Assembly (NCBI GenBank): GCA_025765615.1
Contig: JAIVFJ010000025.1
Span: forward strand, 377,501-441,500
Direction: 5' to 3'
DNA length: 64,000 nucleotides
Origin: Zopfochytrium polystomum
Lineage: Eukaryota; Chytridiomycota; Chytridiomycetes; Chytridiales; Chytridiaceae
Shown: piece after piece, positions 43,044 to 52,828 of the stretch
Position numbering within the stretch: the stretch's first letter is position 1
Layout of the letters: each line of letters opens with the position of its first letter
The notes under the pieces: model-generated
The model's database searches: none
Told to the model about the DNA's origin: nothing
Seen by the model: the letters and a program-made list of their open reading frames with translations, nothing else
Made by a program: the position numbers and the translations under genes

Positions 43044-43145
43044 CACCAAAATCCTCACAAAATTGAATTTCTTTTCCGCCAAGACCTCTGTCACGTCACC
43101 CTTCTCATATTTCCTCCAACATATTTCCGCAAACGTGACCTCCTT
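43044..43145 (-). promoter_or_regulatory. Promoter module of array gene 3
   Basis: CTCACAAAATTGAATTTC, CCGCCAAG (43076-43083) and a variant CACGTC (43092-43097), with a further ACGTGACCTCC at 43134. Confidence 0.65.
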
Positions 43146-43165
43146 CTACTTACTGTCATCAAAAA

Positions 43166-43204
43166 AAAGCCCCTAACACTGCTGGCTGCAGCGCTAAGGG
43201 CTTT
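43166..43204 (-). terminator. Hairpin H4
   Basis: Arms AAAGCCC(C)T/A(A)GGGCTTT around the invariant core; about 55 bases after the stop of array gene 4. Confidence 0.85.
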
Positions 43205-43259
43205 CTCTTTCTTTTTCTCAATTCCATCCCAATATTTCTAACACTGTTTCTTCATCGTC

Positions 43260-43574
43260 TTAATACAATCTGCACACCATTCCTTTCTCCTTCACACATC
43301 TCTTTACCTTCTCGGTCTCCTCCACCTTTCCTCTCGTCATTCTCAATCCTGTCTCTTTCTCAAATCTCAGTTTCTCTTCAACACTTCCTCTCACTTCTTT
43401 CCACTTCACAAAACTCATCACCATCATCTTTATCTCCATTGGCAACTTTCCCATCTCCACTTTTCCCTCCTTTTTCTTCTCCCTGTGTCTCCCACACTTT
43501 TCCAACCCATCTCTCGACTTCACTCCACACACTTGTCCTTTTCGTATTCCTTTCTTAAACTCGTAGTCACACAT
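43260..43574 (-). CDS. Array gene 4: Cys/His motif plus F-box-like protein, 104 residues
   Basis: Intact. The start at 43574 (MCDYEFKKGIRKGQVCGVKS) is chosen because it aligns with the starts of genes 2, 3 and 5; the frame is open 9 codons further upstream. The Cys/His motif ends CGRHREK. The F-box-like helix is LPMEIKMMVMSFVKW, and the shared charged region is EEKLRFEKETGLRMTRGKVE. It is closest in layout to genes 2 and 5. Confidence 0.75.
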   Translation of the reverse strand: MCDYEFKKGIRKGQVCGVKSRDGLEKCGRHREKKKEGKVEMGKLPMEIKMMVMSFVKWKEVRGSVEEKLRFEKETGLRMTRGKVEETEKVKRCVKEKGMVCRLY

Positions 43575-43585
43575 CCTTTGCCCTC

Positions 43586-43640
43586 TCACAAGTCCTCTCA
43601 AAATTCAGTTTTTTCTCCGCCAAGAATTTTCTCTTCCACT
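43586..43640 (-). promoter_or_regulatory. Promoter module of array gene 4 (lacks CACGTG)
   Basis: Keeps CTCTCAAAATTCAGTTTTTT and CCGCCAAG (43617-43624) but has no CACGTG before the next hairpin. Confidence 0.6.
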
Positions 43641-43649
43641 TCATAAAAA

Positions 43650-43688
43650 AAAGCCCTCAACACTGCTGGCTGCAGCACTAAGGGCTTT
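43650..43688 (-). terminator. Hairpin H5
   Basis: Arms AAAGCCCT/AGGGCTTT around CACTGCTGGCTGCAGCAC; 22 bases after the stop of array gene 5. Confidence 0.85.
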
Positions 43689-43710
43689 CTCTCACATTCT
43701 TCTCTCCACT

Positions 43711-44172
43711 TTACAACCCTCTCAATCTCCTTCCTACCTCTTCTATCAGTTTCACACACTTCATCGCCCTCACTGTCATATTTATCTCTTTTCCATCCCT
43801 TTCTTCCCATATTGCTGCCATCCCTTCTCTCCTCATCGACCAACTCTTCCACCTTATACTTTCCTTCACTTCTTCTTTCACCTCCACTCTTCCCCTTTCC
43901 AATTTTATTCCCATCTCCCTTTCCCACTTCAACTTCTCTTCTGTACTCCACTCCACTTCTCCCACATATCTCATTATCATCCCCACTATCTCCATCGGAA
44001 ACTTCATCACTCTCACCTCCTCTTTCTTCATCACCTTCTCCATCTCTTTCTCCTCTCGCTTCCCTTCTTTCTTCTCTTTTCTGTGTTTACTACACTTTTC
44101 CTTTCCATCACACTACTTCACTCCACACACTGTTCCTTTCTTGGCTCCTCTCTTGAACTTGTAGTCGCACAT
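43711..44172 (-). pseudogene. Array gene 5: Cys/His motif plus F-box-like protein with a single early stop
   Basis: ATG at 44172 reads MCDYKFKRGAKKGTVCGVK, then TAG at codon 20 (44113-44115), then in the same frame CDGKEKCSKHRKEK and the F-box-like FPMEIVGMIMRYVGE and EEKLKWEREMGIKLERGRVE. Apart from this one nonsense codon the 153-codon frame is open. The stop falls in the same Cys/His motif as the stop in array gene 1. Initiation at an internal Met would give an F-box-only protein of about 110 residues. Confidence 0.7.
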
Positions 44173-44184
44173 CCTTTGCTCTCT

Positions 44185-44340
44185 TCTAAGTCCTCTCAAA
44201 ATTCAATTTTTCCTCCGCCAAGACCTTCTTTCCTCTTTGTCACGTGACCTTTCTTCGACCTCCCACCTCTTTCTCGAGCTCAATTTTCAATTTTTCTACG
44301 CCAAGACCTTGACCTTCTCTTCACTGTCACGTGACCTCTT
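44185..44340 (-). promoter_or_regulatory. Duplicated promoter module upstream of array gene 5
   Basis: Two consecutive modules: CAAAATTCAATTTTT plus CCGCCAAG plus CACGTG (44197-44248), and again TTTTCAATTTTTC plus ACGCCAAG plus CACGTG (44283-44333). Confidence 0.65.
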
Positions 44341-44379
44341 CTTTCTCTTCACTCGTTCCTCTTTCTGTCATAAAAAAAA

Positions 44380-44414
44380 AGCTCTTCGCACTGCTGGCTG
44401 CAATGCAAAGAGCT
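44380..44414 (-). terminator. Hairpin H6, orphaned at the island edge
   Basis: Arms AGCTCTT/AAGAGCT (entirely different stem) around CACTGCTGGCTGCAATGC. The gene it should terminate would lie to the right but is replaced by the LTR of A2 31 bases away, so the array was longer. Confidence 0.85.
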
Positions 44415-44445
44415 ATTTTTACTCTCCTCCTCTCTTCTCTTCACT

Positions 44446-44753
44446 TGTTATGAATCACCCTCTGGAAACCTCTGGAACCTTCTAGAACATTCCTTCATGG
44501 AACCTTGTGGAACCTTCTGGAACCTTCTTTGCTTTCCTGCCTTGTCTTGTTGTCATTGGTATCATTGGTATCATTGTATTACTAATTGCTCTTTCTGGAA
44601 CTTTCTTTGGGTCTTGACAAGGAAGACTCTCAAAAGGTATAAAAGGGGGATGGGGGACCTGTCCCATCCCTCAAGTGAATTATTGTTTCCAATACAATCA
44701 TCACTCCTCTCAGTTCCTTGTCTGCCATGTCCTGTCCTGCCATGTTCCTGACA
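44446..44753 (+). repeat. 5' LTR of A2
   Basis: TGTTATGAATC...TTCCTGACA, with TATAAAAG at about 44639 and the GAAnnTTC array at 44470-44530. The self-priming 11-mer ATAATTCACTT follows two bases after the LTR. Confidence 0.93.
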
Positions 44754-44793
44754 TCATAATTCACTTCACCCTCTCCTACTACTCTCTGCCATC

Positions 44794-45705
44794 ATGTCTG
44801 ACCCAAACAACACCTTCCCTGATGCAACTGCCTTCCAATGTCGACCAATTACAAGCCCTTTCAAGACAGACACACCAACTTCAAGAACAAGTCCTTCACC
44901 AGCAGCACCAGCTTCAACAACAACTTCACCAACAAGAACATCAAGCTCTTCCCCTGCCTCAAGCCAACCAAGCAAGAGAGCCCAAGGTTCCCAGCCCTGA
45001 CAAGTTCACTGGGCTGGTCAAAGACCTTAGGAACTTCATGGCCACTGTGGAGAATGTCATCCTTCTCCAACCTTCAAGATTTCCCAGTGAGCAAGTCAAG
45101 GTTCTTTTCACAAGCACCCTCCTGTCTGGTCAAGCTCAATCATGGTACAGATCTCTCCCAAGCACACCCACCACCCTGCAAGAGCTCTGGGAGGGGCTGG
45201 AAGCTACCTTTGGTGACCCCTACGCATCTTGGACAGCAAGATCCAAGCTCAAGCATATCAAGCAAGGAAAGCAATCTTGTGTGGCCTACACCAACCAATT
45301 CAAGCAACTAGCCAGAGACTCTGGATACAATGATGCAGCTCTGATGGAGCTGTACCATGATGGTCTCCATGAGTCTATCCAAGACATGCTCTCCCAGTCT
45401 CTGGACATCCCTGAGACCTTGGAAGAGTACATTCTCCTTGCCATCAAGATTGACAACAGACTCTACTCCAAGAGGCTGAAGCAAAGACAAGTAGGAACTA
45501 CATCAAGACCTACCCCAGTCCCTCAAGCTCTTACAGTTCCTGAACCCATGCAAGTGGATGCAGTTGAGACACTTCCTAAGGGTCCTCTGAGCCAAGAGGA
45601 GAAAACAAGGAGGGCCCAGCAGGGACTGTGTTTCTACTGTGGCTCCAAGGAACACGCTGTCAAGGACTGCCCAAGGAAGAAGCACCGTCCAGGCTCACTG
45701 AGGGG
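44794..45705 (+). pseudogene. gag: A2 gag, frameshifted
   Basis: Starts MSDPNNTFPDATAFQ, but the sequence TTCCAATGTCGACC replaces TTCCAAGCCTTGATGGACC, shifting frame. The rest of Gag continues in another frame through CFYCGSKEHAVKDC (zinc knuckle). A 13-base loss after RKKH changes the C-terminus. Repeat C2 then interrupts the gag/pol overlap. Confidence 0.85.
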
Positions 45706-45711
45706 CAATTT

Positions 45712-47160
45712 TGTGAGACTACACCAAGGTCTCAGTGATAAAGTCTAGGATTTTATTCGCAAAAACAAGCGTACCTGTCATAAAACTGCAAGGATCGGGA
45801 CCCCTATTATTGCTCCCAGTTCTTTAGTTTCCAAGGCGTTATCAAAGTGTATTTGCAGCTAACCCGTCTTTATTATTGGGTCTGCTTTTACTACTTTCGT
45901 CTTAACAGTTTCCGTTGCACCAGAGTTTTCTCAACATATTTTCTTTTTCAGTGACTAACAGAGACTGCCCGACTGCCTAGGGATGGGGTGCCTGACAGGC
46001 TGTACCCCAAGCACGCCTAATTTATTATTTATTTTTGGCACTTGTACATACATGCATAGGGTTGGGGGGGACTTAGAGCATTTGTGGTGGATGCTCCAAG
46101 TCAGGGGGGTTGACTTGTCAATTTTCTCTCTCTCTGTTTTTGGGCCATTTCTCTTTTTCCTTTTTTCTTCAATCTGATTTCTGTCCATTGGCACCAATAC
46201 AGAGTCCCTTCAAATCCATCTGGCTCGCCAAGGTGAGGGTAGTGAGAGATGGTACACACCCGGGTGTGTACATGGTCCCTTCGTGGGGCTCCTCTTAAGG
46301 GGCCGTGGGTGGGGAATGCAGCTGGCCCCACCAGCAACTGTGTGACATTGCCGGCTCTGTGTTGGAGTGAGGATCCCTGGCGCTTGCCCGCTGCGATGAC
46401 GGTGGTGGTGGTGACGACGACGGCGTCGTTGTCCCCAACCTTCCCGTCCCCGCGAGGGTGTTGGTGGCTGCGCCCGGTGCAGCCCCCGACACCTGAGAGT
46501 TCGATCTACAAGCGCCTGCCTCAGTCCTATTGCTGTGAGGGTGAGATGTGTGAGTACGAGTGCGATGCGATAAAGCCCGTTGGTCGAGTGATCGTGCCGA
46601 CGCAGCCCGGCGGGGTGCGTGTACGATCGCAGGTGTTTCTGCGTGCGAGTTCCCTGCTGGCGACCTTCCGACCCCTACATAGTCGACTCCCTTCTCCCTC
46701 TCCCCCCCGTCGCTGGCGACGACGAGGGCTCCCACAGCACCGTCCGCGACGAGGGGCGCTAGGTCGCGCCCTGTCCGTCCCGTCGCTATTAACCGCTCCT
46801 GTTGTATTTGAGATTAGGTTCCTGCGATAAAAACCCCTGTTTCCCTCTTCTCTCTCTTTATTCTGCGGTTGTGTTGCGCCCTCGGGAGTGCCCTTCTGTT
46901 TCCCCTCGCATCGGCCCGCGGCCACGTGAGTAATCGGTGCTCCAGCACCGATCCTTCAGAGGATTGTCCCTCTGAATGCTCATTCTTTGTGTTTGAGACC
47001 CCTGTTAGACAGATCAGTAGGGATACTTCGTGGACTAGGCAAGTAGTAGGGTTGAAACACCCCCTAGACAACAGCCCAATAAAGTTAGTTTTAGCCTATT
47101 ATTTGCTTTCCCTCACTCTAGGGCCCAGATCCCAGGGTCAAAGGAGTGAGTATAGTCTCA
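45712..47160 (+). mobile_element. Repeat family C, copy C2, inserted in A2
   Basis: A 1,449-bp copy, TGTGAGACTA...TAGTCTCA, flanked by CAATTT (45706-45711 and 47161-47166). The surrounding sequence is the A gag/pol overlap, so the empty site is known from A1 and A3. It is about 60 bp longer than C1, with insertions in the GC-rich middle. Confidence 0.88.
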
Positions 47161-47162
47161 CA

Positions 47163-47729
47163 ATTTTCTGGACCCTCCTCCAAGCTGCCCCTGTTTCATC
47201 ACCACCACCAGCACCACAAACACCTCAGATTCCAAGCCCCACCAACTCACCATGGATGTCAAGATTCAACTCTCACCCAAGTCAACCATCACAACCAAGG
47301 CCCTTATCGACTCTGGATCATCCTGCAACATCATTGATGCCACCCTTGCCAAGTCTTGTGCCATTCCCACCATCAAGAAATCCACACCCCTCAAGGTCCA
47401 CTTTGCCAATCATGCTCTGTTCAAGGAAATCAGCCATGAAACCAAGCTAAACCTCCACATCCAAGACTTTCCACCATCCATGGTCAACCTGGAAGTATTG
47501 GATCTTGGCTCACCCACATTCTCTGTCATCCTGGGATTACCATGGCTTCAAGCCCAGAACCCTGACATTGATTGGGTCACTGGTCAAGTCCAACCTCCAC
47601 CAATTGGAACAGTCACCCAAAACTCAAGTCAAGCCCCCAAGTCTCATGCTCTCAAGCCCTTGATTCAAGATTCACAGCCAGCCAAGATTCAAGTACCACA
47701 GTTCACAGTCCACATTCAAGATTCAAGTT
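47163..47729 (+). pseudogene. pol: A2 pol, 5' part (protease region)
   Basis: Open frame with MDVKIQLSPKSTITTKALI and DSGSSCNIIDATLAK (retropepsin), ending at IQDSSL where A3 is inserted. An internal part of the Ser/Gln/His repeat region seen in A1 is missing. Confidence 0.85.
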
Positions 47730-48082
47730 TGTTATGAATCACCCTCTGGAAACCTCTGGAACCTTCTAGAACATTCCTTCATGGAACCTTCTGGAACCTT
47801 CTGGAACCTTCTAGAACATTCCTTCATGGAACCTTGTGGAACCTTCTGGAACCTTCTTTGCTTTCCTGACTTGTCTTGTTGTCATTGGTATCATTGGTAT
47901 CATTGTATTACTAATTGCTCTTTCTGGAACTTTCTTGGAGTCTTGACAAGGAACACTCTCAAAAGGTATAAAAGGGGGATGGGGGACCTGTCCCATCCCT
48001 CAAGTGAATTATTGTTTCCAATACAATCATCACTCCTCTCAGTTCCTTGTCTGCCTTGTCCTGTCCTGCCCTGTTCCTGACA
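47730..48082 (+). repeat. 5' LTR of A3 (353-bp subtype)
   Basis: TATAAAAG at 47967-47974; transcript 5' 11-mer AAGTGAATTAT at 48002-48012; primer-binding complement ATAATTCACTT at 48085-48095. Confidence 0.93.
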
Positions 48083-48122
48083 TCATAATTCACTTCACCC
48101 TCTCCCACTACTCTCTGCCATC

Positions 48123-48837
48123 ATGTCTGACCCAAACAACACCTTCCCTGATGCAACTGCCTTCCAAGCCTTGATGGACCAATTACAAGCCCTCTCAAGA
48201 CAGACACACCAACTTCAAGAACAAGTCCTTCACCAGCAGCACCCTCCTGTCTGGTCAAGCTCAATCATGGTACAGATCTCTCCCAAGCACACCCACCACC
48301 CTGCAAGAGCTCTGGGAGGGGCTGGAAGCTACCTTTGGTGACCCCTACGCATCTTGGACAGCAAGATCCAAGCTCAAGCATATCAAGCAAGGAAAGCAAT
48401 CTTGTGTGGCCTACACCAACCAATTCAAGCAACTAGCCAGAGACTCTGGATACAATGATGCAGCTCTGATGGAGCTGTACCATGATGGTCTCCATGAGTC
48501 TATCCAAGACATGCTCTCCCAGTCTCTGCACATCCCTGAGACCTTGGAAGAGTACATTCTCCTTGCCATCAAAATTGACAACAGACTCTACTCCAAGAGG
48601 CTGAAGCAAAGACAAGTAGGAACTACATCAAGACCTACCCCAGTTCCTCAAGCTCTTACAGTTCCTGAACCCATGCAAGTGGATGCAGTTGAGACACTTC
48701 CTAAGGGTCCTCTGAGCCAAGAGGAGAAAACAAGGAGGGCCCAGCAGGGACTGTGTTTTTACTGTGGCTCCAAGGAGCATGCTGTCAAGGACTGCCCAAG
48801 GAAGAAGCACCCAAACTCCCAGGTCCAGGCTCACTGA
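48123..48837 (+). pseudogene. gag: A3 gag with internal deletion
   Basis: The N-terminus MSDPNNTFPDATAFQALMDQ is intact. At CACCAGCAGCACC the sequence jumps to CCTCCTGTCTGGTC, deleting about 210 bases between short AGCACC repeats and shifting frame. The C-terminal half (from about 48406) is open in its own frame through the zinc knuckle. Confidence 0.88.
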
Positions 48838-51800
48838 GGGGCAATTCCCTGGACCCTCCTCCAAGCTGCCCCTGTTTCATCACCACCACCAGCACCACAA
48901 GCACCTCAGATTCCAAGCCCCACCAACTCACCATGGATGTCAAGATTCAACTCTCACCCAAGTCAACCATCACAACCAAGGCCCTTATAGACTCTGGATC
49001 ATCCTGCAACATCATTGATGCCACCCTTGCCAAGTCTTGTGCCATTCCTACGATCAAGAAATCCACACCCCTCAAGGTCCACTTTGCCAATCATGCTCTG
49101 TTCAAGGAAATCAGCCATGAAACCAAGCTAAACCTCCACATCCAAGACTTTCCACCATCCATGGTCAATCTGGAAGTATTGGATCTTGGCTCACCCACAT
49201 TCTCTGTCATCCTGGGATTACCATGGCTGCAAGCCCAGAACCCTGCCATTGATTGGGTCACTGGTCAAGTCCAACCTCCACCAATCGGAACAGTCACCCA
49301 AAACTCAAGTCAAGCCCCCAAGTCTCATGCTCTCAAGCCCTTGATTCAAGATTCACAGCCAGCCAAGACTCAAGTTCCACAGTTCACAGTTCACAGTCAA
49401 GATTCAAGTAGAGCTCATAGAGCTCACAGTCATGGCCATGACTCTTGTTCACAGAACCCACAGTCAAAGATTCAAGTACCACAGTTCACAGTCCACATTC
49501 AAGATTCAAGTTCCATAGCTCACAGTCTTTGCCAAGAACAGAACTCTCAGTCAAAGATTCAAGAATCACAGTTCCCAGTCAAGAATTCAAGCCCCACTGC
49601 TGAGGAGCACAACAACCTGGACCCATCAGACCTTTTGCTGGCATCCAAGCTGCCAAAAGAATATCTCCCTTATGCTGATGTGTTTTCCAAGACCAAGGCA
49701 GACCTGCTACCAGCTCAGAGGCCTTATGACTGTGAAATCCCACTCAAGGATGAAACTTGCAGCCCACCTTTCAAGCCACTGTACCACCTCTCTCCACCAG
49801 AAGCCAAGGCCCTCCAAGAATACATTGAAGAAATGCTGAACAAGGGATTCATCCAACCTTCCAAGTCACCAGCTGGAGCTCCCATCTTTTTTGTCAAGAA
49901 GAAGGATGGGGGACTGAGACCCTGTGTGGACTACAGAGATCTCAATGAGATGACAGTCAAGAACCGCTATCCACTGCCTCTCATCTCTGAATTACTGGAC
50001 AAACTGAGCCATGCAAGGATATTTTCCAAGATTGACCTCAGAGGTGCCTACAATTTGGTCAGAATTAAGCCCCAGGATCAATGGAAGACTGCCTTCAGAT
50101 GCAAATACGGTCACTTTGAGTACTTGGTCATGCCCTTTGGACTTACCAATGCTCCAGCTATTTTCCAAGGCATGATGAATGACATCTTCAGGGATATTCT
50201 GGACCTTTTTGTCATTGTCTACCTGGATGATATCCTGGTATTTTCATCTGACACTGCAAGCCATATGGGACATGTCAAGACTGTCTTGGAGAGACTCAGA
50301 CAGCATCACCTCTATGCAAAGCTGGAGAAGTGTGAATTCCACAAGACCTCCATTGAGTTTTTGGGGTTCATTGTGTCTGACAAAGGGATCTCCATGGCAC
50401 CAGACAAGATCCAAACTATTCTTGAATGGAAGGCTCCAAATTCCATCAAGGATGTTCAAAGCTTCCTTGGATTTTGCAACTTCTACAGAACCTTCATTGC
50501 CAACTATTCTGCCATAGCCAAGCCTCTCACTGATCTCACCAAGAAGACCACCAAGTTTGAATGGACCCCAGCAGCAGAGCAAGCCTGGCTAGCTCTTAAG
50601 ACAGCAACCACAAGTGCACCACTCCTTAAGCATGTGGATCCCTTGCTTCCCTTCACCTTGGAAACTGATGCCTCAGACTATGCCCTCAGTGCTGTTCTGT
50701 CCCAGCCAAGCTCTCAGGACCCTCTGCTCCTCTGCATCCAGTGGCATATTACTCCAGGAAGCTGAACAGTGCTGAGTGTAACTACACAGTCCATGACAAG
50801 GAGTTGCTTGCAATTGTGGAAGCATTCAAATTCTGGAGACACTACTTGGCTGGTTCTAAAGGCATCTCTGTCTATTCTGATCACAAGAACCTCACCTTCT
50901 TCAGGGCAAGGAGGTTGCTCAAGCAGAGGCATGCCAGGTGGGCTGAACTGCTCTCTGAGTATGACTTTAAGCTGTGCTATTCTCCTGGCCACCTTAACAC
51001 TGTGGCTGATGCCCTGTCAAGAAGAACAGACCTTGCACCTGAAGGGGGAGATGGTTTCACCCCACCATCCAAGACACACCTTTCTTTGCTTCCTGACAGT
51101 GTGTGGGCCCATGCTATTTCCAAGGACCCCAAGCCTCACAAGATTCAAATCAGCCAAGAAGAGGAAAAACTTGAGATACTCAAGACAAGGCATGATGCAG
51201 CAACAGCTGGACACCCAGGAGAGCACAAGACATATGAGCTTGTTTCCAGAGACTTCTACTGGCCAGGCATGAGGAAGTACATCAAGAACTATGTCAGCAG
51301 CTGTGAAACCTGTCAAAGAAACAAATCCAGCAGACACAAGCCCTATGGACTTCTGGAGCCCCTCCCAATTGCCATCAGCCCTTGGTCATCAATATCCATG
51401 GACTTCATTGTGAAACTGCCCCCATCCCATGGATTTGACTCTATCCTTGTTGTCATCTGCAGAAGGACAAAGTTGGCCCATTTCATCCCCTGCACTGAGA
51501 ATGTAGATGCACAAGGAACAGCAGACCTGTTTTTGCAGCACATATTCAGGCTCCATGGGCTGCCTCAGTCAATCGTCAGTGACAGAGGACCACAGTTCAG
51601 ATCTCAATTTTGGAAAGCACTCACAGCAGCCCTTGGAATCAAGTCTCAACTGTCAACTGCTTATCACCCTCAGACTGATGGACAAACAGAAAGAACAAAC
51701 CAGACTCTGGAGCAGTATTTGAGGTGCTATGTCAGCTATCAACAGGATGATTGGCCCACCCTCCTTCCACTGGCAGAATTTGCTCTCAACAATTCTCTCC

Positions 51801-52458
51801 ACTCAAGCACCCAGCTATCTCCTTTCTTTGCAACCTATGGCTTCAATCCAAGAGGAGATCTTCTGGGACAAGAGACCCTATCCAATGTCCAAGCTCTTGC
51901 TGCGGCTTCACACTTACATAAGCTCAAGATCATCAACTCCTTCCTGGACTCCACCCTGAAGCAAGCCCAAGAAGATGCCTCAAGATTTGCCAACACTCAC
52001 AGAATGGACCATGACCTTGCTGTGGGTCAGCAAGTTTGGCTTCTGAGGAAGAACTTGCAGACCAAAAGACCAAGTCCCAAGCTAGACAACCTCAAGTTGG
52101 GACCTTTCAAGATCTTGGAGCAAATCAATCCAGTCACCTTCAAGCTGGATCTCCCTGCATCCATGAAGATCCACCCAGTTTTCCATGTCAGCCTTTTAGA
52201 GAAGTTTGTGGCCAATTCCATTCCAGGCAGAGTTGTTCCTCCTCCTCCTCCAGTTGAGGTAGAAGGTGAAGAGGAATTTGAGGTTGAACAAATCTTGGAT
52301 GCCAAGTGGTTTGGAAGAACACTCAAGTTCCTTGTTAAGTGGTCGGTTACTCAGATGCTGACAACACCTGGGAGCCTGAGTCAAACCTCACTCACTGCCA
52401 AGACCTTCTGCTCGAGTTCAAGACCAGGTACCCCACCAAGTTGCAGAAGAGGCCTAAA
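48753..52458 (+). pseudogene. pol: A3 pol, one frameshift in RNase H and a damaged chromodomain
   Basis: The first frame (to about 50730) covers protease and reverse transcriptase (YLDD intact). A one-base loss in the CCCC run of GGACCCCTCTG ends it. The second frame, from about 50741, covers the rest of RNase H, the integrase (HHCC and Asp/Asp/Glu motifs present) and reaches the chromodomain. There AAGTGGTCGGTTAC replaces AAGTGGAAAGGTTAC, breaking KWKGY. Confidence 0.9.
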
Positions 52459-52470
52459 AGGGGGAGATGA

Positions 52471-52823
52471 TGTTATGAATCACCCTCTGGAAACCTCTGG
52501 AACCTTCTAGAACATTCCTTCATGGAACCTTCTGGAACCTTCTGGAACCTTCTAGAACATTCCTTCATGGAACCTTGTGGAACCTTCTGGAACCTTCTTT
52601 GCTTTCCTGACTTGTCTTGTTGTCATTGGTATCATTGGTATCATTGTATTACTAATTGCTCTTTCTGGAACTTTCTTGGAGTCTTGACAAGGAACACTCT
52701 CAAAAGGTATAAAAGGGGGATGGGGGACCTGTCCCATCCCTCAAGTGAATTATTGTTTCCAATACAATCATCACTCCTCTCAGTTCCTTGTCTGCCTTGT
52801 CCTGTCCTGCCCTGTTCCTGACA
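52471..52823 (+). repeat. 3' LTR of A3
   Basis: Same 353-bp subtype as the 5' LTR, preceded by the polypurine tract AAAAGGGGGAGATGA. Confidence 0.95.
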
Positions 52824-52828
52824 AAGTT

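Larger units (their letters stand above)
47730..52823 (+). mobile_element. Chromovirus copy A3, nested in A2
   Basis: LTRs lie at 47730-48082 and 52471-52823 (353 bp each, matching by eye), with target duplication AAGTT at 47725-47729 and 52824-52828. The target is A2 pol. Both LTRs carry a 44-bp duplication of the GAAnnTTC block. Gag has an internal deletion, pol one frameshift and the chromodomain a small indel, so it is non-autonomous though young. Confidence 0.96.

Noticed and set aside
41281..43094. Plus-strand frames across the array genes (Phe/Ser/Leu/His-rich)
   Set aside because: They are antisense shadows of the Lys/Glu-rich array genes, which share conserved starts and Cys/His motifs on the minus strand.
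41160..44414. Regularly spaced conserved ~20-bp cores as a CRISPR array
   Set aside because: Spacing equals gene length (about 0.5-0.8 kb), the repeats are hairpins 3' of genes, and the organism is eukaryotic.
44482..44667. 61-codon minus-strand frame repeated in every A LTR (also 47811, 52552 and 62996, and on plus at 2979 and 7887)
   Set aside because: It lies entirely in LTR U3/R and is conserved only because the LTR is; its composition follows the GAAnnTTC repeats.
45712..47160. Repeat C as a protein-coding or rRNA-derived element
   Set aside because: Frames are not conserved between C1 and C2, and no rRNA or tRNA-like sequence is recognisable.
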